Program-made: the position numbers and the translations under genes
The notes under the pieces: model-generated
What the model saw: the letters and a program-made list of their open reading frames with translations, nothing else
Told to the model about the DNA's origin: nothing
The model's database searches: none
Shown here: piece by piece, positions 24,407-31,629 of the stretch
How positions within the stretch are numbered: the first letter of the stretch is position 1
How the letters are laid out: each line of letters starts with the position of its first letter
Source: a virus
Reading direction: 5' to 3' (one strand)
IMG/VR virus record: IMGVR_UViG_3300042341_000226
Location: 1-37,870 of that record
Length of the DNA: 37,870 nt

Positions 24407-24747
24407 AGCATATCAGAGCAACCGCAGCCACAAGGTTTCTTGAACGCCTTAGGGAAGGTGAACTCAAGTAGTTGCCTCCCGCTGGCTACGTTGTCAACCC
24501 AAGTAGCTGGAACGCCAACGTCGTGCAGCTGCCCAATTTCGTATAGCTGGAGCTTGGTTGGGTGGGCACCCTTGCGCTTTATTTCAACGAAGAGCACGAC
24601 ACCCTGAAACGCAAATACACGGTCAGGCACACCACGGCTGGAGGGGCTGGTGAACTTACGTGTGTAGATGCCGTGTTTCTTGGCGTAGGCCGTCAAGGAC
24701 GACTCAATTTGTGACTCTAGTGGGTCACTCATTCTTGCAACGCTCAT
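24403..24747 (-). CDS. VRR-NUC domain nuclease
   Basis: 114 residues from the ATG at 24747, which overlaps the preceding stop (ATGA); a second in-frame ATG is at 24732. The nuclease core is SSRGVPDRVFAF (Asp42) and VLFVEIKRKGAHPTK (Glu55, Lys57) followed by LQLYEIGQLHDVGV, the restriction endonuclease-like fold of VRR-NUC. The C-terminus PCGCGCSDM is cysteine-rich and unusual. Stand-alone phage VRR-NUC proteins are structure-specific nucleases, probably resolving branched DNA with the SNF2 helicase encoded next to it. Confidence 0.9.
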   Translation of the reverse strand: MSVARMSDPLESQIESSLTAYAKKHGIYTRKFTSPSSRGVPDRVFAFQGVVLFVEIKRKGAHPTKLQLYEIGQLHDVGVPATWVDNVASGRQLLEFTFPKAFKKPCGCGCSDML

Positions 24748-25001
24748 TTCACAAAAAGGATCTCAAGCGTCTCATTGCGGGCACGGCTGTAGATGCGTCC
24801 GATTAACTTATGCAGGATCACACGACGCGGTTTGGACTTGCTAGCCTCAATGAGTGCCATGCGCTGCAGATCGTTAAGCGATACGCTGTCCATGACAAGG
24901 ATCTCGTTCAACTTGCGGGCACTCAGTAGGTGACCTTCAAGTCGCTTGACGTCACGCTTGGTGAGGGTTGGCTGTGGGTGTGGTTTGAATAGGGTTTTCA
25001 T
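24744..25001 (-). CDS. Hypothetical helical protein
   Basis: 85 residues. Mostly helical and basic (KRDVKRLEGHLLSARKLNEI, LIEASKSKPRRVILHKLIGR). No family recognised. Its start overlaps the end of the zinc-ribbon gene by 50 bp in another frame, an unusually long overlap, and its stop overlaps the VRR-NUC start. It may be a small DNA-binding partner in the replication operon. Confidence 0.6.
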   Translation of the reverse strand: MKTLFKPHPQPTLTKRDVKRLEGHLLSARKLNEILVMDSVSLNDLQRMALIEASKSKPRRVILHKLIGRIYSRARNETLEILFVK

Positions 25002-25143
25002 CGTTTATGTGGAATTGGTATGGTTCTCCTAGGTATGCGTTGCAGTCATTGCACCTGACTTCGTCATAGCAGTGACCTGCCACAACTTTTATTACACAAT
25101 GCTTGCATGCAGCAATGACTTTCTTGCAGCTGGGCTTACTCAT
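24952..25143 (-). CDS. Small zinc-ribbon-like protein
   Basis: 63 residues from the ATG at 25143, which overlaps the polymerase stop codon (ATGA); an upstream start at 25173 would lie within the polymerase gene and is less likely. Two CxxC pairs are seen: ACKHC and RCNDC, 16-18 residues apart, as in zinc ribbons. The C-terminal 20 residues overlap the next gene. It could bind single-stranded DNA or a replication protein. Confidence 0.6.
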   Translation of the reverse strand: MSKPSCKKVIAACKHCVIKVVAGHCYDEVRCNDCNAYLGEPYQFHINDENPIQTTPTANPHQA

Positions 25144-27191
25144 AGCTTCAGGTAGTACGGCACTACGTCGCATTCTGCAGCCACTGGCAGGCCGTCTGCC
25201 CAGCTGGGTAAATCAGTGAGTGCTTTTGCGAACTCCTCCGCTGGTCGTCCATCTTCAACAGCTAAGGCCTGGTCATGAATAAGGGTGATAACGTCAAAGC
25301 CAAGGTCATCAGCGTTGCACGCACCGCAGCCCATAACGTCAGCAGCAGTGCCCTGAGTAGCGTTTTCAACTAGCTTACCACCGTAGGTGCTGACCCGACC
25401 CCAGAAGCTGCTCTTGGGCAGTTTACCGAAGTATGTGATCTTGGTTTTACCTTGCTTTTTAGGATCTTTTTCAAGCGCAGGCCACGGGTAAACAATGTTA
25501 CGACCAGAGGGTAGCTTTAGCACCAGATACGGTATGCCACTGCTGTTCACTACAACAAAAGAGATCTTTGGCCCAGCCTTGAAAACTTTGCCAGGGTTGA
25601 GGATAGCGTTACGTGCTGCGCGATCAGTATCCCACCACAGCTGCTGAACGTGGTTATACTCCTCGCGGAACGAAGCCACCGAGCTCACGGCTAGGGGCTT
25701 GGTGACCGCGATACCCTTGATGTTATACTTCTCAGCGTTGATGATACACTGGTCAAAGAACTTGTCGTGTCCCATCTGGAATCCGCAGCCAAGCACGGTC
25801 TGCTTACCCAGCCAGCGTTCATCCTTGAGCACCTCGCTCCAAATCTTCTTGAAAATAACACACGCCATACGCACGTACGGATCGTATTCCTTTGACCCCG
25901 TTGCGTCGTATTTGCGGAACCGTTCAAGAGCATCCTCTTGACCTGCTAGCCAGCACACAATACGAGCCTCGATGGCTGCGTAATCGGCGTCATACATCTT
26001 ACGGTTACCTGCTAGTTGAATGTAGTGACGGATGCATGATGCGATAACGTCAAGTGGGGCAGATCCAAAGAGCAGGCGCATGTCATCGGCGCAAGTCACC
26101 GAACCCTCACAAAGAGCCTGGTAAGCCGAGGCAGTGTCTGGGAACGTTGGACGCTTGAGATTCTGAGGCTGAATGAGTCGTCCAGCCCAGCGGCCTGGGC
26201 CTGCGCCATGGAACACCAGCGTGCCACGCACGAGCCCATCACCACAGTTGCAGTTAAGCATGAGCCCAACCTTTGACACAGCGCTGTAGCTCAGATCAGC
26301 CTTGAGCTGGATGGCCTGCTTAGTGAGGTCATCTTTGGCCCATGAGTTGTCCTCGATGGCTCGGGCAACGCTGGTGGCCTGCATATCATCATACGGATAG
26401 CCACGTTCTCTGAGCCAGTTGAGCACCTTTTCACGCTGGGTATAGTTGAGCCCAGTGATTTCCCTGAAGTCATCGCCTTGGTAGCGTTGGCACTCGTCAA
26501 CGATCACCTTGGTGTTCTCAAGCGCGGTCACGTTTACGGGAACGCCACGGTCGTTGATCTTGCAGTCAAGCTGCCACACACGTAGGGACTGGCCTTTCAG
26601 GTCGAAAGCAGCCAGCTTTTTGTGCACGGCCTGCTCAGTGCGCACGTCTTGTTTGCAATACTCGATAAATTCGTTGAAAGCCTTAGGGTCATCCCAGGGG
26701 TAAATGCGTTGGCCTTTCTTCTTACCCTTGCCCTGTAGCTCACAGAAGATCTTGATCAGTGCCGACCCACGCTTGTCTTTGCGTTGCGGCAGCTGAAGGG
26801 TATCGGCCAAGGTCTCCAGCTTAGCAGGGAGAGCTGCTTTACGTGCCAGTGCAGCTGTGCAGCGCCATTGAGTGAGCTTGGGTGGGACTAAGCCGAAGTC
26901 CTCCACCATACGGTATTTGGTCACCGCAATTTCAAACCCAGCGTTGTGGGCGTAAACTGGTGTAACACCATCATACCATTTCAGTGCCCACTCCATAGCC
27001 ACGCTGTCCTGCTCAAGACCAAGACCCTCGAGGACTTCAAGCGGGAGAAGTATACGAGGCTCCTGGTCGTTGAGTGCAATTCCCATCATCAGAATACGAG
27101 CTGACGGATCCGCAGCGTAACGATACGCGCCATAGGCGGACAGGTCAATCTTACTGAAGGACTCGTAATCGATGTGGACAATGTCAGGCAT
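25140..27191 (-). CDS. Family A DNA polymerase with 3'-5' exonuclease
   Basis: 683 residues. The exonuclease domain has HIDYES (Asp8, Glu10), AHNAGFEI (about 81-88) and YCKQDVRTEQ (Tyr178, Asp182). The polymerase domain has motif A DADYAAIEARI (401-411), motif B KQTVLGCGFQMG (463-474) and motif C LIHDQALAV (637-645). Motif C reads HDQ where most family A enzymes have HDE; the second aspartate remains. No 5'-3' exonuclease domain is present, as usual in phages. It must accept the phage's modified nucleotide if 5-hydroxymethyl-dUTP is made. Starts within the stop codon of the upstream gene. Confidence 0.95.
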   Translation of the reverse strand: MPDIVHIDYESFSKIDLSAYGAYRYAADPSARILMMGIALNDQEPRILLPLEVLEGLGLEQDSVAMEWALKWYDGVTPVYAHNAGFEIAVTKYRMVEDFGLVPPKLTQWRCTAALARKAALPAKLETLADTLQLPQRKDKRGSALIKIFCELQGKGKKKGQRIYPWDDPKAFNEFIEYCKQDVRTEQAVHKKLAAFDLKGQSLRVWQLDCKINDRGVPVNVTALENTKVIVDECQRYQGDDFREITGLNYTQREKVLNWLRERGYPYDDMQATSVARAIEDNSWAKDDLTKQAIQLKADLSYSAVSKVGLMLNCNCGDGLVRGTLVFHGAGPGRWAGRLIQPQNLKRPTFPDTASAYQALCEGSVTCADDMRLLFGSAPLDVIASCIRHYIQLAGNRKMYDADYAAIEARIVCWLAGQEDALERFRKYDATGSKEYDPYVRMACVIFKKIWSEVLKDERWLGKQTVLGCGFQMGHDKFFDQCIINAEKYNIKGIAVTKPLAVSSVASFREEYNHVQQLWWDTDRAARNAILNPGKVFKAGPKISFVVVNSSGIPYLVLKLPSGRNIVYPWPALEKDPKKQGKTKITYFGKLPKSSFWGRVSTYGGKLVENATQGTAADVMGCGACNADDLGFDVITLIHDQALAVEDGRPAEEFAKALTDLPSWADGLPVAAECDVVPYYLKL

Positions 27192-27637
27192 TAGAGTAAG
27201 TCAGTGTCCTGAGTTTGAGCGAGGGGCAGTTCCATCTGAGCGGGGTCAACCAGGGTCACTTTAGGATCCTTAGCAGCCTTTGGTTGCTTGACCTTAGGGG
27301 TGGCCACCTTCTTCAGATTCTTGATTGGCAGCTCGAGTTGTTCGGGCACCTTGGCAGCTTTAGGTGCAGCCTTGACAGCCTTGGTTTCGGGTTGCTTTAC
27401 CTTGACGGCCTTGGGCTTGGCTTTAGGCTTGAAGTCAATGGGCTGGTCAAGGGTAACACCCTTCGCCTTCAGCTTGGTACGCTTAGAAGCACACGAGTTG
27501 CAGAAATGGCCTTTGGTTGCAGGGTTGCTGCAGCCAGCGACCAGGCACAAGCCTTTGCTCTTTTTCCAGCGTTGGCCAGTGGTGTTACGCAGCTTTGCGG
27601 GGTTCACTTCAGTCTTCTTAACTTGGGTCTCTTTCAT
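27191..27637 (-). CDS. Zinc-finger protein with two clamp-binding-like motifs
   Basis: 148 residues. Residues 31-49 form a C-x4-C-x9-C-x2-C cluster (CLVAGCSNPA, FCNSC). The rest is Lys/Ala/Pro-rich and disordered-looking. Two hexapeptides, QLELPI (100-105) and QMELPL (134-139), closely resemble bacterial sliding-clamp binding motifs (QLxLPL/QLxLF). The gene lies immediately upstream of the DNA polymerase (TAATG junction), which has no clear clamp motif itself. It may link the phage polymerase to the host DnaN clamp, or sequester the clamp. The function is inferred from motifs and neighbour. Confidence 0.7.
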   Translation of the reverse strand: MKETQVKKTEVNPAKLRNTTGQRWKKSKGLCLVAGCSNPATKGHFCNSCASKRTKLKAKGVTLDQPIDFKPKAKPKAVKVKQPETKAVKAAPKAAKVPEQLELPIKNLKKVATPKVKQPKAAKDPKVTLVDPAQMELPLAQTQDTDLL

Positions 27638-27639
27638 GG

Positions 27640-27822
27640 TTATACTTTGTTGGTTGTTGTGGTTTTGGCCTTGATGTTGTCAACCATCATTCGTCGCACA
27701 ACAGGTTCAGCCTCTGACTTAGAATACTTGCGGGCAGCAGATGGTTTATCAGTCCAGGTGCAGCCATTCCAGTATACGTTCCGATTGGTTTCTCGGTCTA
27801 GCCGATAGATCAGTGTTTTCAT
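27640..27822 (-). CDS. Small hypothetical protein
   Basis: 60 residues, basic. It begins MKTLIYRLDRETNRNVYWNG, then a helix KPSAARKYSKSEAEPVVRRM. It starts 8 nt after a TTCACT sequence and CGCTATG, a partial copy of the conserved start element seen at other genes. A potentially structured leader lies just upstream. Function unknown. Confidence 0.55.
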   Translation of the reverse strand: MKTLIYRLDRETNRNVYWNGCTWTDKPSAARKYSKSEAEPVVRRMMVDNIKAKTTTTNKV

Positions 27823-27836
27823 AGCGGGAAAGTGAA

Positions 27837-27944
27837 CTCGTTGCGGTGTGATCGGCTAAGGTAACAAACCTGCTCCCTATGACATCCATGGGCTGCTACG
27901 CCACCGCAACGAGAATTGAGTAGGCAGACTATTAGGGGTCTGCC
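27837..27944 (-). ncRNA. Possible structured RNA / leader between SSB-like gene and a small ORF
   Basis: In the 135-bp gap, a perfect 12-bp inverted repeat (27837-27848 with 27902-27913) encloses about 53 nt that contains two smaller possible hairpins, one being AGGT-TTGTT-ACCT on the minus strand. A separate 7-bp hairpin (27923-27929 with 27938-27944) lies on the other side. Neither has a T-run, so they are not simple terminators. The right-hand arm ends exactly before TTCACT...CGCTATG of the next gene. It may regulate that gene's translation or be a stable phage RNA. Type uncertain. Confidence 0.3.
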
Positions 27945-27957
27945 AGCCCTTACCTGA

Positions 27958-28545
27958 TCAGAGCGCGGACGCTTCGTCTTCGTTGTTGCCACCAACAACG
28001 TCACTGAACTCCTCAGCGGCATCAACCGAGCCCTCACCGAACGGCTCACCGTCGGCAGCGAACTGGATTGCGCGGAGCTGGGCGTTCACACGCTTACCGA
28101 ACTTGTTGTCTTGGGCCCAGAGGCGGATGGTTGCGTTTACGTAGCAACCAGCGTAGGGCTTGTTGTCGTCTTGCGTGAGCGGGGACAGGTCACGGTCAAC
28201 GACAGGCACACGCTTCTTGGAGGACGAACTGACGAAGCACATATCGGCGTTATAGCCGTCGATGCCACGTTCGCCCTTTTCCTCGCCGGAGCGGATGCAG
28301 ACTTTATCTTTACCAGGGTGCTTACCCTTCAGACCGGACTTGACCACGAGGTCAACGGCTTGGAGGGTCAGCTTTGCGTTCTCGTCTTTATCGCCTTTGC
28401 GAGCCATGAGAAAAGTGGCTTGATACGACGGGTTGCCACCCTCTTCGAACGAGCGAGGCTCGAACAGGGAAGGGAAGGAGAGTCGCACATTGCGGAGGCG
28501 GACAGTTACGGAACCGTCTTGAGCTTGAGTAATACGTTCGGCCAT
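27958..28545 (-). CDS. DUF2815 ssDNA-binding protein
   Basis: 195 residues from ATG 28545, preferred because the sequence before it (two CCGAAACA repeats) is an AC-rich leader like those of neighbouring genes; an ATG at 28587 would add 14 residues. The family pattern is RLRNVRLSFPSLFEPRSFEE, YQATFLMARKGDKD, and KPYAGCYVNATIRLWAQDN, with an acidic C-terminus (FSDVVGGNNEDEASAL) as in ssDNA-binding proteins of the Enc34/gp2.5 type. It coats single-stranded DNA and its tail recruits polymerase and helicase. It accompanies DUF2800 in phage replication modules. Confidence 0.88.
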   Translation of the reverse strand: MAERITQAQDGSVTVRLRNVRLSFPSLFEPRSFEEGGNPSYQATFLMARKGDKDENAKLTLQAVDLVVKSGLKGKHPGKDKVCIRSGEEKGERGIDGYNADMCFVSSSSKKRVPVVDRDLSPLTQDDNKPYAGCYVNATIRLWAQDNKFGKRVNAQLRAIQFAADGEPFGEGSVDAAEEFSDVVGGNNEDEASAL

Positions 28546-28611
28546 GTTATTCGGTGTTTCGGTGTTTCGGATTGTTGTGTTAATCATGAGGCAGAGAGCC
28601 TCAAGAAATTG

Positions 28612-28640
28612 AGTGAAACCTTTTTGGTTTTTAGTGTAAA
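28612..28640 (-). promoter_or_regulatory. Promoter-like repeat element, copy E
   Basis: On the minus strand: TTTACA (28635-28640), 17 nt, TTCACT (28612-28617). The spacer holds AAACC-AAAAA-GGTTT. Unlike the others, the downstream part is not conserved and the start codon of the SSB-like gene lies 66 nt further, after a GAGGC/GCCTC hairpin. This decouples the TTTAC-N17-TTCACT unit from the start codon, supporting a transcriptional role. Confidence 0.5.
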
Positions 28641-28654
28641 GCCTAAATCTTAAA

Positions 28655-29905
28655 TCAGAGCAAAGATTTGTCTTCGGCTGTGATGCTTTCGTCCTCAAAC
28701 TCGTCTGAGGCTTTGGTGTCTTTCCACACTGGTCGCTTGTCGTCAAGCGGAGCCAACGTGGGGTTACCACCAGGCTGCACTATGAGTGCTTCAACAGCCT
28801 GCATAGTTGACCTGCGGGTAACGCCTTTGGCCTTTAGCAGCTCCTTGGCTTTGGCCGGAGTGATGAGCTCACGGGGTGCAGCGACATCGGCGCCAAGTCT
28901 GCCCTTTAGTATTTTGTAGGCAGCGTCTTCGTCAGCCCACTTCTTATGGGGTTTGGTGGCTACCACCTTGAAACCATTATATTCTACACCATGCTGCAGA
29001 GCTGAAGCCACTACGTAGGCTTGAACCTTCTCGAGCCACTTACTGAACAGTGGCTTCATGGACAGAATGCGAGCCAGCTGATCGGCTGTAAGCCCCTCCG
29101 GAGCTGGGAGCTCAGGCAGCTCTGACTTCTTGTCGAGAACGGCTGGAGCAAGATCTATTACGTCCTCTACCTCGCCGAGTAGCCAGCGTGTGCGAGCTTC
29201 ACAGAACGAGAACGCAGGGCAGAAGGTGCATGTGTCATCAGACGGAGCGAATGGCTGCTTGAATGGTTCAGCCTGGATGTCAACAGCCGTGTCCTTGATG
29301 TTTGTGCAGAATTCTTCAAGCTCACGGCGGGTAAGCTCCCATGTGCGCTCGGCTTCTTCTCCGGTAACTCGTGGTTGCCAGATGGTGATGGCTACTTCCA
29401 TCGCTGGGTCACTGAAATCATACACATCACCAAGGTCTTCAATCAGACCCTTTGCGTAGGAGGAAAGCTGCGGATTGCGCTTGGCATGAACGCTGACGCC
29501 ACGGCCATATTTCAGATCAATGATGTGTAGGCGGCGAACCTTGCCGTTCTTGCCAACGTATACTAGGGCGACGTCCACGTAACCCTTGCGGCCAGGGGCG
29601 AAGAAAACCTTGACAGCTGACTCGACGATGAGCGTGACGTCGTCTTTGCCTTTGGCGTTGATGATGAAGTTGCGGTAACCCTCAACGTGTGACTTCATGT
29701 CACCAGGGTCGTATACTGGCTTGCCGCCAGTGAGGAGCTGCTTGGCAGCTTCATGGGCTCGGGTGCCCTCCTCGGTAAATTCGAAGGTCTCTTTGGGTAT
29801 GCGGTGCTGGTTGGCAACGACGTAACCAGGAGACGCCTTGCACACCAACCACCGATGGGAATCGGATGGCCGGAGCTTGACGGTGGTTGGTGTGTTTTGG
29901 CTCAT
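28655..29905 (-). CDS. DUF2800 nuclease, Cas4/AddB-like with probable Fe-S cluster
   Basis: 416 residues. PD-(D/E)XK core: EEGTRAHEAA (Glu46-His51), KGYVDVALVY (Asp111), LHIIDLKYGRGV (Asp130, Lys132) and NPQLSSYAKG (Gln146). Cysteines at 22, 226, 229 and 235 (CTFCPAFSFC) are spaced as in Cas4/AddB nucleases that bind a 4Fe-4S cluster. DUF2800 proteins are found next to DUF2815 proteins in many phages and probably process DNA ends for recombination or replication. The C-terminal 160 residues form a separate helical domain with a LITPAKAKELLKAKGVTR segment. Confidence 0.9.
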   Translation of the reverse strand: MSQNTPTTVKLRPSDSHRWLVCKASPGYVVANQHRIPKETFEFTEEGTRAHEAAKQLLTGGKPVYDPGDMKSHVEGYRNFIINAKGKDDVTLIVESAVKVFFAPGRKGYVDVALVYVGKNGKVRRLHIIDLKYGRGVSVHAKRNPQLSSYAKGLIEDLGDVYDFSDPAMEVAITIWQPRVTGEEAERTWELTRRELEEFCTNIKDTAVDIQAEPFKQPFAPSDDTCTFCPAFSFCEARTRWLLGEVEDVIDLAPAVLDKKSELPELPAPEGLTADQLARILSMKPLFSKWLEKVQAYVVASALQHGVEYNGFKVVATKPHKKWADEDAAYKILKGRLGADVAAPRELITPAKAKELLKAKGVTRRSTMQAVEALIVQPGGNPTLAPLDDKRPVWKDTKASDEFEDESITAEDKSLL

Positions 29906-29917
29906 GGTGTTATACGC

Positions 29918-30385
29918 TTAGAGAGCGTCGTCTTCTTCGGTCTCAGTGACCTCTTCGCCGGAGAGGATCGCCTCGATGGCGGTCTTGAACTTACCGTAGG
30001 CAGCTTCGTCCAGCGCCGTGATGCTCTCGGAACCGAGCTTGCTCAGCACCTCACGCATCTCCTTGTTCTTACCAGCCTTGATGGCCGCTTTACCAAGTTC
30101 GCGGAGAGACTCGATGGTGATCGAATCATCAGCGTCAGCCTTGGGCTCAGGTTTCTTCTCAGCCTTGACTTCAGCCTTCTTCTCGGCCTTAGGCTCAGCT
30201 TTCACTTCGGCTTTCTTCTCCGCCTTGACCTCGGCTTTGGGCTCAGCCTTGACTTCAGCCTTCTTCTCGGCCTTGGGTTCAGACGCAGCACTTGCGCCGC
30301 TGAGCGACAGGATGGAGGCGGCAAGGTCTTGCACTTGCTTACCGATGTCTTTAATGTCTACGCCTTCGATGGTGATCTTAATCAT
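29918..30385 (-). CDS. Lys/Ala/Glu-repeat protein with conserved helical C-terminus
   Basis: 155 residues. A short N-terminal domain (MIKITIEGVDIKDIGKQVQD) is followed by about 45 residues of KAEPKAEVKAEKKAEV-type repeats (41-87) that should be a charged linker, then a globular helical domain (SLRELGKAAIKAGKNKEMRE VL...) with an acidic tail. The family with LRELGKAA-type C-terminal domain occurs in phage replication modules next to SSB and nuclease genes; its role is not known to me. The CAA-rich leader lacks a Shine-Dalgarno sequence. Confidence 0.65.
   Translation of the reverse strand: MIKITIEGVDIKDIGKQVQDLAASILSLSGASAASEPKAEKKAEVKAEPKAEVKAEKKAEVKAEPKAEKKAEVKAEKKPEPKADADDSITIESLRELGKAAIKAGKNKEMREVLSKLGSESITALDEAAYGKFKTAIEAILSGEEVTETEEDDAL
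30141..30280 (-). repeat. Imperfect tandem repeats encoding the KAE-rich linker
   Basis: About 140 bp of imperfect tandem units, roughly 9-18 bp long, encoding alternating KAEVKAE, KAEPKAE and KKAEV blocks. Codons vary between copies, so the array is old or under protein-level selection. Length changes would only alter the linker. Confidence 0.75.
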
Positions 30386-30437
30386 GTTCTGATGTGTTGT
30401 TTGTTGGTTTTAGCCTTACGACAGTAAGGAAAATTGG

Positions 30438-30884
30438 TTACTCAGTCTCCTCAGTGGGGATCTCGTTATCAGTCCGGAGCATGAGCACAGGAACCTTGGT
30501 CTTAACAAAGACGCCAGCTTCCTTGAAATGCTTGCCTGGGACGTGCTCGATGGCTTCACCGATCGTCTTAGCTGGCATCAGACGACCCTTCTTGGTGGTG
30601 TTATACTCGTAGGCACCTTTACAGATACGGCCAGCAGCCGTGAGCACGCTCTCGTTTTCAGGAACCTGAAGCACCCAGCCGACGAAGTCATTACCATCAG
30701 GGATGCGACCCTCAGGATCAGAGATGAGGATGGCGTACTGCTTCTTGATAGCTGGAGCCTTCTCTTCGTCTACCTCAGGCTGAACCATCATGTTCATCTC
30801 TTCAACGATTGAGCGCAGCGTAGCTGGTTCAAGTTCGTTACGTTTCAGGATCTCTGCTACTTTATTGATGTCTATTTTAGCCAT
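30438..30884 (-). CDS. Conserved-looking hypothetical protein
   Basis: 148 residues. It starts MAKIDINKVAEILKRNELEP and has a strand-rich central region (IKKQYAILISDPEGRI, FVGWVLQVPENESVL), then a helix-strand end with MLRTDNEIPTEETE. No family is recognised. It lies upstream of the repeat-linker protein in the same orientation, 52 bp away, with a small CCTTAC/GTAAGG hairpin in the gap. Possibly a replication accessory protein. Confidence 0.6.
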   Translation of the reverse strand: MAKIDINKVAEILKRNELEPATLRSIVEEMNMMVQPEVDEEKAPAIKKQYAILISDPEGRIPDGNDFVGWVLQVPENESVLTAAGRICKGAYEYNTTKKGRLMPAKTIGEAIEHVPGKHFKEAGVFVKTKVPVLMLRTDNEIPTEETE

Positions 30885-30887
30885 TGG

Positions 30888-31247
30888 TTATTTGCTTTCA
30901 GGTTGTTTGGGTTGGAGGTAAATTGGGTCACGCCATACTCGGCGACTGCCTACGATACGTTTCTCAGTGCCACCGTTTCCGTCAGGCACCTCTACATATT
31001 GGTAAATAGTCTCCATGTGGCCAGCGCGATAAAGTATTGGGTAATTCCTCACAGGTGCTGGCTTGGGGCGAACCACGGGAGGCGGAGGAGTGCTGCACCC
31101 AGCAGTGGCGCAGGCCAGCAGCACGATGGCGGAAGTGGTGACAAGCGTAAGGGCCACGTGCCTCCAGCCAAGTATGGGTAATTGCTTACCAAATACGTTA
31201 ATGGGCACCTGGCTAACTTGCCACCGTTTGTATTGTGTGTTTTTCAT
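30888..31247 (-). CDS. Probable lipoprotein with proline-rich region
   Basis: 119 residues. A basic start (MKNTQYKRW, then GWRH) precedes a hydrophobic stretch (31-50) and the lipobox-like TAGC with Cys51, followed by STPPPPVVRPKPAPV. This pattern is that of an exported lipoprotein. Proline-rich lipoproteins occur as outer-membrane spanins, but here the mature part also carries a folded-looking segment (HMETIYQYVEVPDGNGG). It lies in the replication-side operon, far from the holin-like genes. It could also be a superinfection-exclusion lipoprotein. Confidence 0.6.
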   Translation of the reverse strand: MKNTQYKRWQVSQVPINVFGKQLPILGWRHVALTLVTTSAIVLLACATAGCSTPPPPVVRPKPAPVRNYPILYRAGHMETIYQYVEVPDGNGGTEKRIVGSRRVWRDPIYLQPKQPESK

Positions 31248-31534
31248 TACTCGGATTGGTCAAGCATACGACCACATTTGATGTTTAGGATGGTGAGCAC
31301 TTTGACAGGCTTAGCAGCGCTGGCTTGTAAGACGTATGTCTTGTGGCCACGCTGAAGGGTTACTGGATCGGTGAGGGTTACTTCCTGCATGCCGCTATGG
31401 CCGCAAGCACGACCCTGTTGGCGCTTGACGTTACGGGTGCCAATTGTGCGGCCACTGAGGTCAAGAACTTCTTCATACCAACCTAGGGTCTCAAACGTGG
31501 TTGAGATATCCTGGTCTCTATCGTTGTTATTCAT
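31247..31534 (-). CDS. Hypothetical protein following promoter-like copy C
   Basis: 95 residues. N-terminus MNNNDRDQDISTTFETLGWY, then a strand-rich middle (VLDLSGRTIGTRNVKRQQG) and a final strand-helix region (TYVLQASAAKPVKVLTILNI). No family recognised. The ATG at 31534 follows the TTCACT element by 9 nt, and the stop overlaps the next gene (TAATG). Confidence 0.6.
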   Translation of the reverse strand: MNNNDRDQDISTTFETLGWYEEVLDLSGRTIGTRNVKRQQGRACGHSGMQEVTLTDPVTLQRGHKTYVLQASAAKPVKVLTILNIKCGRMLDQSE

Positions 31535-31572
31535 AGCGCAGTCAGTGAAACTGTTTTAGTTTCTAAAGTAAA
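31535..31572 (-). promoter_or_regulatory. Promoter-like repeat element, copy C
   Basis: On the minus strand: TTTACT (31567-31572), 17 nt, TTCACT (31544-31549), 9 nt, ATG at 31534. The spacer has GAAACT-AAAAC-AGTTTC, a 6-bp inverted repeat that differs in sequence from other copies but keeps the pairing. Confidence 0.6.
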
Positions 31573-31591
31573 GAATAATTTTTACTGAAAT

Positions 31592-31616
31592 AAAAATGGC
31601 CTTAGTAACTTCGGCC
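31592..31616 (-). terminator. Probable intrinsic terminator
   Basis: On the minus strand a GGCC...GGCC hairpin with an inner AGT/ACT stem (31598-31616) is followed by TTTTT (31592-31596). It lies 14 bp after the stop codon of the 97-residue gene and before the promoter-like copy C, so it may separate two transcription units. Confidence 0.45.
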
Positions 31617-31629
31617 TTAGGTTTATTGC

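Noticed and set aside
27215-27808. A 197-codon plus-strand open frame
   Set aside because: Antisense to the zinc-finger/clamp-motif gene and the next small gene; low complexity Leu/Gly-rich product.
29753-30427. A 224-codon plus-strand open frame rich in Leu/Phe that could look like a membrane protein
   Set aside because: It is the reverse of the Lys/Ala/Glu repeat gene; GCC/CTT codons read backwards give the hydrophobic repeat. No start signals.
30414-30429. CCTTAC-GACA-GTAAGG hairpin as a terminator
   Set aside because: Only 6 bp and no T-run on either strand; may be a minor regulatory hairpin but evidence is too weak.
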